A DNA stretch of 12,172 nt from the NCBI GenBank assembly GCA_030628905.1, contig DAOVQB010000134.1, positions 1 through 12,172 of the forward strand, read 5' to 3'. Made by a program: the position numbers and the translations under genes. Positions 1-7,363 of this stretch are shown in pieces. This stretch comes from DAOVQB01 sp023128935 (GTDB taxonomy: Bacteria > Eisenbacteria > RBG-16-71-46 > CAIMUX01 > WJJG01). Below the pieces are notes generated by a model that did no database searches, had not been told where the DNA came from, and saw only the letters and a program-made list of their open reading frames with translations. Numbering within the stretch: the first letter of the stretch is position 1; every line of letters begins with the position of its first letter.

Positions 1-906
1 GTGGGAAGCGTGCTGGCCGTGGCAATGCTCGTGCGCCGTAGGGCAGATGTCGTGATCCTGACACGGGTGCGCGACTACTGGCTGGGTGGCCTGGCCGCAC
101 GTTGCGCTGGTGTACCGGCGCTGCTGCGCTTGGGCGTGGTCAGACGCCCGCGACCAAACTATGTCATGGACCGCCTCAGGTATGGTGCGCTGCCCAGTGC
201 GCTCCTCGTCAACGCGGAGGCCATCCGCCGGACTCTGATGGAAACTCCGTGGATGGCTTCGCGGAAGATCCACGTGGTCTACAACGGTGTCGATGCCCCG
301 GGACGCCTAACGAGTCACGACAAAGTGGAGACCCGCAAGCGGATCGGTGTTTCCCCAGAAGAGATGCTGATCGTCGGCGCGGGCCGCTTGGCGGTTGAGA
401 AACGGTGGAACTGGTTTGTGGATGCGGTAGCCGACCTCGTTCGGTCAAACTATCCTGTGGCAGCGCGCCTGTTGGGGCAGGGCGGCGAACGCGATGCCAT
501 CCTCGCGCGAATCCATGACAAGCAGCTCGGTGACCATTTCCTACTTACTGGCAGTCGCCGGGATGCCCAGCTCTGGATCGCAAGTGCGGATATCGTGGTG
601 CTGCCCTCATCCAATGAAGGCATCTCAAATGTCATGCTCGAGGCCATGGGTCGCGAGGTGCCGGTGGTGGCAACCTGTTCTGGAGGGGCCGGCGAGCTAT
701 TCAGCGACGGGCGCGATGTGCTCATGGCTGCTACGAACGATTTCGGCGAATTCGCCCGCCGCCTCGAGCGAGCGGTCAAGGATGAAGGCCTCAGACGCAG
801 CATCGGACGCGGAGGATACGACATCGTGCGCGAGCGTCTCACATGGGAAGCCATGACCACATCCCTCGAAAGGCTGCTGGATTCCATGGCCTGGAGCACC
901 CCGTGA
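1..906 (+). CDS. GT4-family glycosyltransferase, 5'-truncated by window edge
   Basis: This is a retaining GT-B glycosyltransferase of the GT4/RfaB type, which transfers a sugar from a nucleotide-sugar donor to a lipid-linked or growing glycan on the cytoplasmic side of the membrane. The visible 301 residues contain VVYNGVD (residues 92-98), the linker that opens the C-terminal donor-binding domain, then GAGRLAVEKRW (126-136) with the R/K pair typical of phosphate binding, and the diagnostic EX7E motif (E206 to E214, in LPSSNEGISNVMLEAMG). The usual N-terminus (MKIL..., Gly-rich loop, about 70 residues) is absent and the frame is open at base 1, so the GTG at position 1 is probably an internal valine codon and the gene starts left of the window. 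Its TGA stop overlaps the GTG start of the next GT4 gene, which indicates translational coupling. The sugar and acceptor cannot be read from sequence. Confidence 0.9.
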   Translation: MGSVLAVAMLVRRRADVVILTRVRDYWLGGLAARCAGVPALLRLGVVRRPRPNYVMDRLRYGALPSALLVNAEAIRRTLMETPWMASRKIHVVYNGVDAPGRLTSHDKVETRKRIGVSPEEMLIVGAGRLAVEKRWNWFVDAVADLVRSNYPVAARLLGQGGERDAILARIHDKQLGDHFLLTGSRRDAQLWIASADIVVLPSSNEGISNVMLEAMGREVPVVATCSGGAGELFSDGRDVLMAATNDFGEFARRLERAVKDEGLRRSIGRGGYDIVRERLTWEAMTTSLERLLDSMAWSTP

Positions 907-1997
907 AGATCACGTTCCTCAATCTTGCAGCCGCCGACGATTGGGGCGGCGGCGAGCAATGGACACTCCGTGCAGCGCGCGGACTTCTGCAGCGTGGCCA
1001 CAGTGTGAATGTCATTGGAAGACAGGGCCGCGGCATGGCCGAGCGGGCGCGGGCAAGTGGCCTGGATGCCGACTCGGTGCCCGTGGGTTGCGATTATGCC
1101 CCCCACACCGTCCTGGCGATCTATCGATTGCTGCGCCGCCACCGGCCAGACGTGCTCGTAGTCCACCACAACAAAGACGTGCGCACTGGAGGCGTGGCAG
1201 CCAACTTGGCAGGCATCCCTGTTCTGCACCGCAACGGCTTTCCCATCCTCCGCAACAACCCGCGCCACCGGCTGACCTACCGGCTGACAAACCGCATCCT
1301 GACCAATTCGCATCGCATCCGCGAGCGCTACCTGACTTACGGGTGGATCGATCCGGATCGGATTGACGTGGTACCTAATGGCATTCAGCTCAGTCCTCGA
1401 ACCGATGTAGAGGATCGGAGCCAGATCCGGGCTGCGTGGGGAATCGGACCCGATAACCTCTTGGCCGTCTATGCGGGACGCCTTACCGGCATCAAGAGGG
1501 TAGCTGACTTGCTGGAAGCATTCGCAGCCCTCGGCCGCCAGAGCCGCTGGCGCCTAGTCGTCATGGGAAGGGGCAGCGAAGAAACCCAATTGCGCCGGCG
1601 TGCCAACGGAGATGACCTCCGCTCGCGGATCCGCATCCTGGGTTTTCGAAGCGATGCCGCTCTCCAATTCCACGCGGCGGATCTGCTGGTCCTGCCCTCC
1701 TCAGAGGAGGGCATGCCGAACGCGCTCATGGAAGCCATGGCCATTGAGGTCCCCGTTGCCGCCACACCCGTCGGCGACGTGCCATTCCTTCTGGACCAGG
1801 GAAAAGCTGGCTGGCTGATCCCTGCAGGAGATATCGGGTGCTGGAGCGAACTGTTCAAGCAACTAGAAGCGGAACCCGCCCAACTGGTCAGGATGGGAGC
1901 AGCAGGCAGGGCTTACATCGCTCGTCACTTCACTCTTGACCGGATGCTCGATGGTCTTGAGGCATCGCTCGAGAAAGCCCAGCGCATCTCACTTTAG
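903..1997 (+). CDS. GT4-family glycosyltransferase
   Basis: This is a complete 364-aa GT-B fold glycosyltransferase, paralogous to its upstream neighbour. The start is set at GTG 903: it overlaps the preceding TGA as GTGA, has GGAG six bases upstream (893-896), and begins with the expected KITFLNLAA strand. An ATG at 843 in the same frame would add 20 uncharacteristic residues. From GTG, residues 15-18 (GGGE) form the N-terminal glycine-rich loop, VVPNGI (156-161) marks the inter-domain linker, AGRLTGIKR (191-199) carries R193 and K198, and the EX7E motif is E269 to E277 in SSEEGMPNALMEAMA. The length fits the family. It ends in TAG at 1995-1997, inside the TTAG that bounds a palindromic repeat element; the M14 peptidase gene converges from the other side. 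Role in surface glycan assembly is inferred; specificity is unknown. Confidence 0.93.
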   Translation: MKITFLNLAAADDWGGGEQWTLRAARGLLQRGHSVNVIGRQGRGMAERARASGLDADSVPVGCDYAPHTVLAIYRLLRRHRPDVLVVHHNKDVRTGGVAANLAGIPVLHRNGFPILRNNPRHRLTYRLTNRILTNSHRIRERYLTYGWIDPDRIDVVPNGIQLSPRTDVEDRSQIRAAWGIGPDNLLAVYAGRLTGIKRVADLLEAFAALGRQSRWRLVVMGRGSEETQLRRRANGDDLRSRIRILGFRSDAALQFHAADLLVLPSSEEGMPNALMEAMAIEVPVAATPVGDVPFLLDQGKAGWLIPAGDIGCWSELFKQLEAEPAQLVRMGAAGRAYIARHFTLDRMLDGLEASLEKAQRISL

Positions 1998-2160
1998 GGT
2001 TCGCGCAAGCACAACTTCCCGTTTTCGCCGGTTCCGAACGCCGGGGACTTCGTTGCGGCTCCTCGGAGTAGTCCCGGCTACGCCTTCGTCGCCACGCCTC
2101 GTCCTCGACGGTGCGGTCCTCGCCGAAAATGGGAAGTTATTCTTGCGCGGGCTCTTTTAG
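1994..2160. repeat. Palindromic repeat element, copy 1, between convergent genes
   Basis: This ~167-bp element has imperfect terminal inverted arms of about 38 bp. The left arm contains GCGCAAGCACAACTTCCCG and the right arm, read in reverse complement, contains GCGCAAGAATAACTTCCCA; both continue into TTTTCG(C/G)CG. It is bounded by TTAG at 1994-1997 and TTAG at 2157-2160. The core contains nested dyads, for example CCGGGGACT (2041-2049) against AGTCCCGG (2070-2077). Reverse-complemented, it matches the element at 8889-9054 with about five substitutions over the central ~125 bp. It fills the whole gap between the GT4 stop (TAG, 1995-1997) and the M14 peptidase stop (TAA on the - strand, 2157-2159). 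It could be a MITE-like element and/or a bidirectional transcript-end hairpin. No protein-coding role is claimed. Confidence 0.85.
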
Positions 2161-3935
2161 TGCCCCATGACCACGAAGCGGCGGACCGCCTCCGATGTCT
2201 CTGTCCTCAGCCGGGCATAGTAGACACCCGCACGCAACCCCGCTCCAAGACTAGCCGCTGCATTCCACGTGTAGGAACTGGATGCACCGCGGGCTTCGCA
2301 GCTCAGGTCGGCCACGAGGCGTCCCTGCAAATCGTAGATCAAGAGCGCGAGTTGGTCGCGGTGAACGGGCAAGCGGAAGGCGATCGGCTTGCCCGACTGG
2401 GCCGGGCTAGGGAACACGCTGAAGCCGGGAATGGTTGCAGCTTCCAGATCAGGCGCAGTCGAGATGCCGAAATTCACGTCGATGCATACGAAGGTTTCCT
2501 CGGGCACAACCACATCCTCAACCAGGATGTGATCCCACCCCTCGGCATGGTAGCGGATATCGTAGGTTCCTGGGGATAGGATCCGGTAGTAGTCGCCCAA
2601 TCCGGCATGCGAACGCCGCGGCATGTTGTAGGGCGGATCGTCGAGCCCGACAATTGTGATCGTCGCCTCCGCCGGCACCCCGTTCACCCTGATGGTGCCG
2701 CGCACGCCGGGGCCATCCACACGCTCTTGGAGGCAGATAGCGCCCTGCACATTGCCTTGGATGGCAAAGTTCAGTTCGTTCTCACTAGGGTAGAAATCTG
2801 TACAAGCCTCAATGATGTAGCTGAAGACGTTCAACTCCCCATACTCCCAGTCGGCCGAGGTGCCGGAGGCGGGATAGAGTTGGCTGGCCTGCTGGGGAGT
2901 ATAGTAGCCGCCCCCCCAGGCGGGAATGTGCGATGCGATCTCCGCGCCGATAGCAGCAAGGGTGGCATCATCGGGGGCGGTGGCGTAGATGTTGTAGCCG
3001 TAGGACCACATCACCAGTTCGCCGTAGGAATGGTAGTCTACAGTGAAGATGGGAAGCTCGCGGTAGTGGAAATCGCGCATCGCCTGGTTCTCCGGCTCGG
3101 AAAAGGCGTAGGGCCCGCAGTAGGTCTGGCTAGTGGGGTCGTGGCTTGCGCCCTGCCCACCCCATTCCCAGTCGTAGTTGCGGTTGGGATCGACGCCATC
3201 GGGATACCACCACCCAGGCGGTGTGGGGGCACCGTCGCCGTCATTATCGCGCGCATTCTTGCGCCACATGGTCCAGTCCATGTCAGTGCAGCACCAGTGG
3301 CCGTCGGGATTGACGAGCGGAACGACCCACGTCTCGTGATCCTCCACCCAGCGCGTGACGTCCGGATTGGATCCGTAGTTGGTTAGGAGGAAGTCGGCGA
3401 TGGCCAGGCAGATCTCCAGGGTCGCCGGTTCGCGGGCGTGGTGAACACCGGTGTAGAGAATGACCGGCTCGGCTTCGTCCAGCTCCGCATTATCTGAGAT
3501 CTTCAGGGCCCAGACGTCGTAGTCAGGGTAATCCGGATCGTTGTAGATCTTTCCCCAGCCGTCCCCGATATCCTCTAGAGAGGTGATGCCTGGGTAGTCC
3601 GCAGCGTATGCTTGAAGGATCGTAAGCATTTCCGCATAGCGATGGAAGTATCCGGGGACGGGGCGCGGAGGATTGCGCATGATTTCGAGTGGATAGCCCA
3701 GCGCCTCGAGTTCGCCCAACCTGCTTGCAGGGATCCACAGGTCAGCCCACTCTCCCGGACGGAGGGCCAACAGGTCCATGCCGGCATCGATCAGCGAAAT
3801 GCAGAGTTCCTGATCGGCTGCGTACAGTCGCACCCGGATCATCTGCTCTGTGACCGGGGCATTATCTGCCCAGGACGGCGCGCCGCAGATTGCCAGGGCT
3901 ACAAGTAACATCGCGGTGATTGCTGCCTGCCTCAT
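2157..3935 (-). CDS. Secreted M14 zinc carboxypeptidase with C-terminal FlgD-Ig-like domain
   Basis: This predicted exported metallocarboxypeptidase removes C-terminal residues from peptides. Start is ATG 3935: GGAGG lies 10 bases upstream, and the protein begins with a signal peptide (MRQAAITAMLLVALAICG, likely cleaved after A23). An earlier in-frame ATG at 3995 would bury that signal. Of 592 residues, the M14 catalytic domain spans roughly 95-405 with a complete set: H166 and E169 in HHARE, R252 in PNRNYDWEW, H302 in DYHSYGE, and catalytic E376 in YIIEACTDFYP. A DNDGDG loop (230-235) resembles a calcium-binding insertion. Residues ~410-490 look like a carboxypeptidase-regulatory-type beta domain, and ~505-592 (VFPSPA, IYDLQGRLV, LRAGVYYARL) match the FlgD-Ig/type-A sorting-like domain common in FCB-type bacteria. 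It is separated from the GT9 gene by 240 bp, so it is probably its own transcript. A direct role in glycan synthesis is not indicated. Confidence 0.93.
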   Translation of the reverse strand: MRQAAITAMLLVALAICGAPSWADNAPVTEQMIRVRLYAADQELCISLIDAGMDLLALRPGEWADLWIPASRLGELEALGYPLEIMRNPPRPVPGYFHRYAEMLTILQAYAADYPGITSLEDIGDGWGKIYNDPDYPDYDVWALKISDNAELDEAEPVILYTGVHHAREPATLEICLAIADFLLTNYGSNPDVTRWVEDHETWVVPLVNPDGHWCCTDMDWTMWRKNARDNDGDGAPTPPGWWYPDGVDPNRNYDWEWGGQGASHDPTSQTYCGPYAFSEPENQAMRDFHYRELPIFTVDYHSYGELVMWSYGYNIYATAPDDATLAAIGAEIASHIPAWGGGYYTPQQASQLYPASGTSADWEYGELNVFSYIIEACTDFYPSENELNFAIQGNVQGAICLQERVDGPGVRGTIRVNGVPAEATITIVGLDDPPYNMPRRSHAGLGDYYRILSPGTYDIRYHAEGWDHILVEDVVVPEETFVCIDVNFGISTAPDLEAATIPGFSVFPSPAQSGKPIAFRLPVHRDQLALLIYDLQGRLVADLSCEARGASSSYTWNAAASLGAGLRAGVYYARLRTETSEAVRRFVVMGH

Positions 3936-4039
3936 TGTACACGAGCCTCCATCTTCTGGGTCTGCTTGCTGGTATCGTGGAACAGGCAGTCCCACCGTTA
4001 GGTGGTGGGTTGTGCTTGCATCCCCTGCCAGCTATGTCT

Positions 4040-4066
4040 GTAGCGATAGTTGGACTAAGCCGCTAC
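4040..4066 (-). promoter_or_regulatory. Inverted repeat in the M14 peptidase leader
   Basis: GTAGCG (4040-4045) and CGCTAC (4061-4066) form a perfect 6-bp dyad with a 15-base spacer, about 105-130 bases upstream of the peptidase start. It could be an operator half-site pair or a leader hairpin. Chance occurrence is possible. Confidence 0.25.
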
Positions 4067-4122
4067 AAAGACAAAACGCTCTTCATTATGTGTAATCATT
4101 ATGAGGGATGAGGGTCACCCAA

Positions 4123-4141
4123 GGCCAGAGGAAACCTGGCC
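4123..4141 (-). terminator. Weak stem-loop just downstream of the GT9 gene
   Basis: GGCCAG and CTGGCC pair perfectly around a 7-base loop, 35 bases past the GT9 stop on the - strand. No U-tract follows on that strand, so at best it is a 3'-end hairpin or a factor-dependent stop. It may be nothing. Confidence 0.25.
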
Positions 4142-4175
4142 CTTTAGCTGTACCGACAGAAGAACCGGTTTCCTC

Positions 4176-5465
4176 TCACAGCGACCCTGCGGTCCGTGTG
4201 GCTATAAGCTCCTGGAACACGGCGAATACCTGCTCTGCAGTGATGTCAAAGATGTTCTCGTCGTTGCCCGAGATTACTATGCCCCCAGTTTGTCCGTAGG
4301 GCCGCCAGCGCGCGAGATTCCATGCCCGGCGAGGGTACATCCCGACCACCGGTACCTCAAACGAGCGGGCGATATGCACGAGTGAAGTGTCCGGTGAGAT
4401 TAGTACATCCAGGCGCGAGATAAGGGCCGCAACTTCCGTGATCGTCAGTCCCGGGGAAGCTGTGATCACACGATCATCGAAATCAGCTTTTGCCTCGCGA
4501 CCCCTCTCCCGGTCGCCAGGTGCGGTCAGCAAGATGATCCGGCTCTCCGGCAGGAACGAGAGGATCCGTGCGATCAGTTCCCGGGCACGCGCAACTGCCC
4601 AGACGCGCGTCGGGTTGCCGGCAGATAGGTTGCAGCCGATCCTCATCGCAGTTGATCCGGTACGGGACTCTGGAAAAGATCGGTCGATCTTCCCCCACGC
4701 CGCCTGTTCGATATAGGGTGATGCATAGCGAACCGCCGCAGTGCCGTCGATTCCCAATAGATCGAGGAGGTTCAGGCCGCGCTCGATGCTGTGGCCCGCC
4801 ATTCGATCCGTCGCCGCGCGATCCTCCGACGCACGATCCACCCCCGCGCCATCCTCCGCCGCGCGATCCTCCAACGCACGATCCACCCCCGCGCCATCCT
4901 CCGCCGCCACTACGACATGGCCTTGGGCACCGGAGGCGTCGCGCTCCACGGTGACGGCATCGTAGTAGGCAGCGTGCGCTTGCTTGTTACTGCCGATCCG
5001 CGGTCTCCCAGCGGCGCAGAGTTGCGAAAGCAGAAGACCGGTCAGTGAATCGCCGTCGATCATGTCCACAACGCAGTCGTAGTGGCGGCGGCGGATCGCC
5101 AGGATCTCCCGCACATCCCGAGCCGTCCGCTTGCGATAGATGAACACGCGATCAAACCGCGGATCACGTTTCAGAATCCCCAAGCTCCGCGGGGAGACCA
5201 GCACATCGATCGCCACATGCGCCCCGGCCGCCTTGAGGGCATCGAAAACCGGCAGGGCCACAACCAGATCCCCGATCTTCTGTGGCCTGATGAAGAGCAC
5301 GCGTGTCAGGCGCAGCGGGTCACTGGCCACCGCCCCGGCGCGCCCTTTGCTGAGGAAGATTTTGAGCAGCATGAAGGCCGGCCGCTTCATGCCGTGTTCC
5401 AGCCACTTCAGGAACTTGAAGGCCGGCACCTTCGTGCCCTGCCCCAGCCACTTCAGGAACTTCAT
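4176..5465 (-). CDS. GT9-family (heptosyltransferase-like) glycosyltransferase with repeat insertions
   Basis: This 429-aa cytoplasmic or membrane-associated GT-B transferase belongs to the ADP-heptose:LPS heptosyltransferase family. The core starts near residue 52 (LTRVLFIRPQKIGDLVVALPV), with the GD and PVFDALK motif of the acceptor domain. In the C-terminal domain are SAGNPTRVWA (281-290), LLTAPGDRERG (312-322) and ISPDTSLVHIARSFEVPVVGMYP (356-378), the family's ADP-sugar-binding signature. Start ATG 5465 overlaps the ABC-transporter stop (ATGA) and has AAAGG 7 bases upstream. Two features are odd. Residues 2-31 are a duplicated 15-aa amphipathic segment (KFLKWL..G.K.PAF twice), possibly a membrane anchor. 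Residues 189-223 are seven 5-aa units (ED-G-AG, VDRA-x, EDRAA, TDRMA) in the inter-domain linker. Length is above a typical ~350 aa because of both. Being in an operon with a lipid flippase and a ligase supports a role in LPS core or surface glycan synthesis. Confidence 0.9.
   Translation of the reverse strand: MKFLKWLGQGTKVPAFKFLKWLEHGMKRPAFMLLKIFLSKGRAGAVASDPLRLTRVLFIRPQKIGDLVVALPVFDALKAAGAHVAIDVLVSPRSLGILKRDPRFDRVFIYRKRTARDVREILAIRRRHYDCVVDMIDGDSLTGLLLSQLCAAGRPRIGSNKQAHAAYYDAVTVERDASGAQGHVVVAAEDGAGVDRALEDRAAEDGAGVDRASEDRAATDRMAGHSIERGLNLLDLLGIDGTAAVRYASPYIEQAAWGKIDRSFPESRTGSTAMRIGCNLSAGNPTRVWAVARARELIARILSFLPESRIILLTAPGDRERGREAKADFDDRVITASPGLTITEVAALISRLDVLISPDTSLVHIARSFEVPVVGMYPRRAWNLARWRPYGQTGGIVISGNDENIFDITAEQVFAVFQELIATRTAGSL
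4797..4901 (-). repeat. In-frame 15-bp repeats (seven units; 45-bp higher-order unit) in the GT9 gene
   Basis: Seven consecutive 15-bp units encode EDGAG, VDRAL, EDRAA, EDGAG, VDRAS, EDRAA, TDRMA. Three units make a 45-bp block that is repeated (4812-4856 and 4857-4901) with a single base difference (4828 g, 4873 a, giving S or L). The near-identity of the blocks indicates recent duplication. The frame is preserved, and the insertion sits in the linker between the two GT-B domains, adding an acidic/basic-charged loop of about 35 residues. Confidence 0.9.
5373..5462 (-). repeat. In-frame 45-bp tandem duplication at the GT9 N-terminus
   Basis: Two adjacent 45-bp units encode KFLKWLGQGTKVPAF and KFLKWLEHGMKRPAF, followed by the related MLLKIFL. 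Both share the DNA string CCAGCCACTTCAGGAACTT on the + strand. The alternation of K with F/L/W gives amphipathic, positively charged helices, consistent with peripheral attachment to the inner membrane. Confidence 0.88.
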
Positions 5466-7363
5466 TCGGCAACCTTTACAGGTCCTGGTGAGCTGTGCAG
5501 TGAGTCGGCAAACTGCAATCGACAGAACTGCTGATACCGCGCCGACCTCTCCAGCAGTTCTTGGTGGGTGCCCACATCGGTCAGCCGGCCGCCATCAATG
5601 ACGAGGATGCTGTCGCAATTGACAACCGTCGATAGCCGGTGAGCAATCATCAGTACTGTGCGCTCTTTCAGCAGTCTCTCGATCGCATCCTGGATAAGGC
5701 GCTCAGACTCGGAGTCGAGCGACGAGGTGGCTTCATCAAAGATGAGAATCGGGGGGTTCATCAGCACCGCGCGGGCGATCGATATGCGCTGTCGCTCACC
5801 ACCTGATAGGCGCAAGCCTCGCTCTCCGATAACCGTATCGAACCCTTCCGTCAGATTCCCGATGAATTCGAGGGCATTTGCCAGCCGTGCGGCCTCAACG
5901 ATCTGCTCGTGCGACACACCGCCTTGCCCATAGGCAATGTTGCGGGCCACCGTGTCGTTGAATAGGGTCACCTCCTGGCTCACGACCCCTACAAGTCGGC
6001 GCAGGCTAGGGATGTGCAGGTCGCTAATATCCGTTCCGTCGATCAGGATCTGGCCCCTCTCGACATCGTAGAACCGCGGCAACAGATTCGCGATGCTGGT
6101 CTTGCCTGCCCCACTGCTCCCAACCAGTGCAAGTTTTTGCCGCTTCCGGATGGTAAAAGACATATCCTGCAGGATCCACTTTGTGTTGGCGTCGTATCTG
6201 AAGTAAACGTTCTGGTATTCGATGGCATGATCAAAGGAGAGCTTTCGCTGAGCATGCGGCTTTTCCTTGATGGAGATGGGATGATCGATCACCTCGAACA
6301 CACGCATCCCTGAGGCCAAGGCAATCTGGATGCTGTTATTCAGGCCCGCGAGACTCTTGATCGGATCCAGAATGGCAAATAGGATGGCCAGAAAGCGGAT
6401 GAAATCCTCCGGTGAGAGGCCCTGCTGGCTGAGGACCTGACGCCCGCCATACCACAGCACGGCCACCATGATCCCGACCCCCAAGGTCTCCGAGAGCGGC
6501 GATGAGAGCCGGTTCATGCGCACCTTGCGCAGAACGGCCTGGAAATGCCTGTTCGTCTTCTCGCGGAACCTCTCCGCTTCCTGGTGCTCCTGGCAGAACG
6601 CTTGAACGACCTTGATCCCAGAGAGTGTGTCGTGCAGCCGGGATGTAACCTCAGCAATGCGCTCCTGTTCCCGATAGGACTTGCGCTTGAGACTCTGGCC
6701 GATTCTATAGATCACGACACCGCTGAGCGGAATGACCAGGGCTGCAAATAATGTCAGGCGCCAGTTGATGGACAGCAGAATGGCTGCAAACGCAATGATC
6801 AAGAGCGGATCGCGAATGAACTTCGTGAAGCTGCGGTTGACCGCCACATTGAGTGCATTGATGTCGTTCGTGATGCGAGAGATCAAGTTCCCGGTTTCAT
6901 ACTGGTCGAAGAACTTGAGCGGTTTCAGCAAAACCCTCGCATACAGCTCGTCGCGGAGATCCTTGATGACTTTCTGCTCAACGTAACTGACGAGATACGC
7001 CTCGCTGAAGTGGAAGAAGTTCTTAAACAGAAAGGTCAGGAATATGACCAAGCAGATGATCTGTAGCGTGTCAATCGGATCTGGACGGGAAACCCATTGA
7101 ACATATTGCTGCTTCATCAACCCATTGATGTCCAGGATGCTCGTCGGTGCTTCAAGAGTGGCTGCTGGGGTTTCAAGCGCGTCGGATTTTGTCCGGAAGA
7201 GCGTAGTCAGGAAAGGAGCGACCATCCAGATAGAGATGGTGTTGAACGCGATGTATAGGAAGTTAAAGAGCAGTACGAAGACAAGCTGCAGCTTATAGGG
7301 GAGCATGTATGACAGGATCCGTCCATAGAGCCGGATGCCGCCCTGTGACGTTCGCTCAGGCAT
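5462..7363 (-). CDS. MsbA-like ABC exporter/lipid flippase
   Basis: This 633-aa half-transporter has an N-terminal type IV (MsbA-like) membrane domain and a C-terminal nucleotide-binding domain, and as a homodimer would flip a lipid or lipid-linked glycan across the inner membrane with ATP. Membrane segments lie near residues 25-55, 100-128, 184-222 and 290-345; the coupling region includes DQYETGNLISRITNDI (153-168). The ATPase domain has Walker A GSSGAGKT (415-422), Q-loop Q463, signature LSGGE (519-523), Walker B ILIFDE (539-544), and H-loop H575, all intact. Start ATG 7363 has GAGG 9 bases upstream and overlaps the preceding ORF by 8 bases; an in-frame ATG at 7447 would add 28 residues unlike the family. 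It ends as ATGA with the GT9 start. An insertion between the first two helices (about 58-95) is rather long. The substrate could be lipid A-core or another lipid-linked saccharide. Confidence 0.93.
   Translation of the reverse strand: MPERTSQGGIRLYGRILSYMLPYKLQLVFVLLFNFLYIAFNTISIWMVAPFLTTLFRTKSDALETPAATLEAPTSILDINGLMKQQYVQWVSRPDPIDTLQIICLVIFLTFLFKNFFHFSEAYLVSYVEQKVIKDLRDELYARVLLKPLKFFDQYETGNLISRITNDINALNVAVNRSFTKFIRDPLLIIAFAAILLSINWRLTLFAALVIPLSGVVIYRIGQSLKRKSYREQERIAEVTSRLHDTLSGIKVVQAFCQEHQEAERFREKTNRHFQAVLRKVRMNRLSSPLSETLGVGIMVAVLWYGGRQVLSQQGLSPEDFIRFLAILFAILDPIKSLAGLNNSIQIALASGMRVFEVIDHPISIKEKPHAQRKLSFDHAIEYQNVYFRYDANTKWILQDMSFTIRKRQKLALVGSSGAGKTSIANLLPRFYDVERGQILIDGTDISDLHIPSLRRLVGVVSQEVTLFNDTVARNIAYGQGGVSHEQIVEAARLANALEFIGNLTEGFDTVIGERGLRLSGGERQRISIARAVLMNPPILIFDEATSSLDSESERLIQDAIERLLKERTVLMIAHRLSTVVNCDSILVIDGGRLTDVGTHQELLERSARYQQFCRLQFADSLHSSPGPVKVAE

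Larger units (their letters stand above)
3936..4175. other. Intergenic region upstream of the M14 peptidase, with dyads
   Basis: These 240 bases separate the GT9 stop from the peptidase start, both on the - strand. No coding sequence with family resemblance is visible. The stretch 4068-4110 is clearly more AT-rich than its surroundings (CATAAT, TAATGATTA on the - strand) and is the likeliest place for a peptidase promoter, but I find no convincing -35/-10 pair with normal spacing. Three dyads are present: GGCCAG/CTGGCC at 4123-4141, GTAGCG/CGCTAC at 4040-4066, and CCACC/GGTGG at 3992-4005. The last two could form hairpins in the peptidase leader or act as operators. Confidence 0.5.

Noticed and set aside
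1..3. GTG at base 1 as a true start codon
   Set aside because: The protein lacks about 70 residues of the GT4 N-terminal domain, so the gene most likely begins before the window.
450..1313. Long - strand open frame (287 codons) across the two GT4 genes
   Set aside because: It spans two clear glycosyltransferase genes on the opposite strand, and its translation is low-complexity Ser/Arg-rich without motifs.
1936..2160. Open frame through repeat copy 1, similar in translation to one in copy 2 (8812-8994), both reading LGVVPATPSSPRLVLDGA
   Set aside because: The similarity follows from the near-identical DNA of the repeat; the frame has no ribosome-binding site, starts inside the GT4 gene in one copy, and the sequence is palindromic. 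Better seen as a DNA/RNA element.
2607..3386. Long + strand open frame (259 codons) opposite the M14 peptidase
   Set aside because: It is antisense to a gene with full catalytic motifs and signal peptide; long antisense frames are common in GC-rich DNA and the translation shows no family features.
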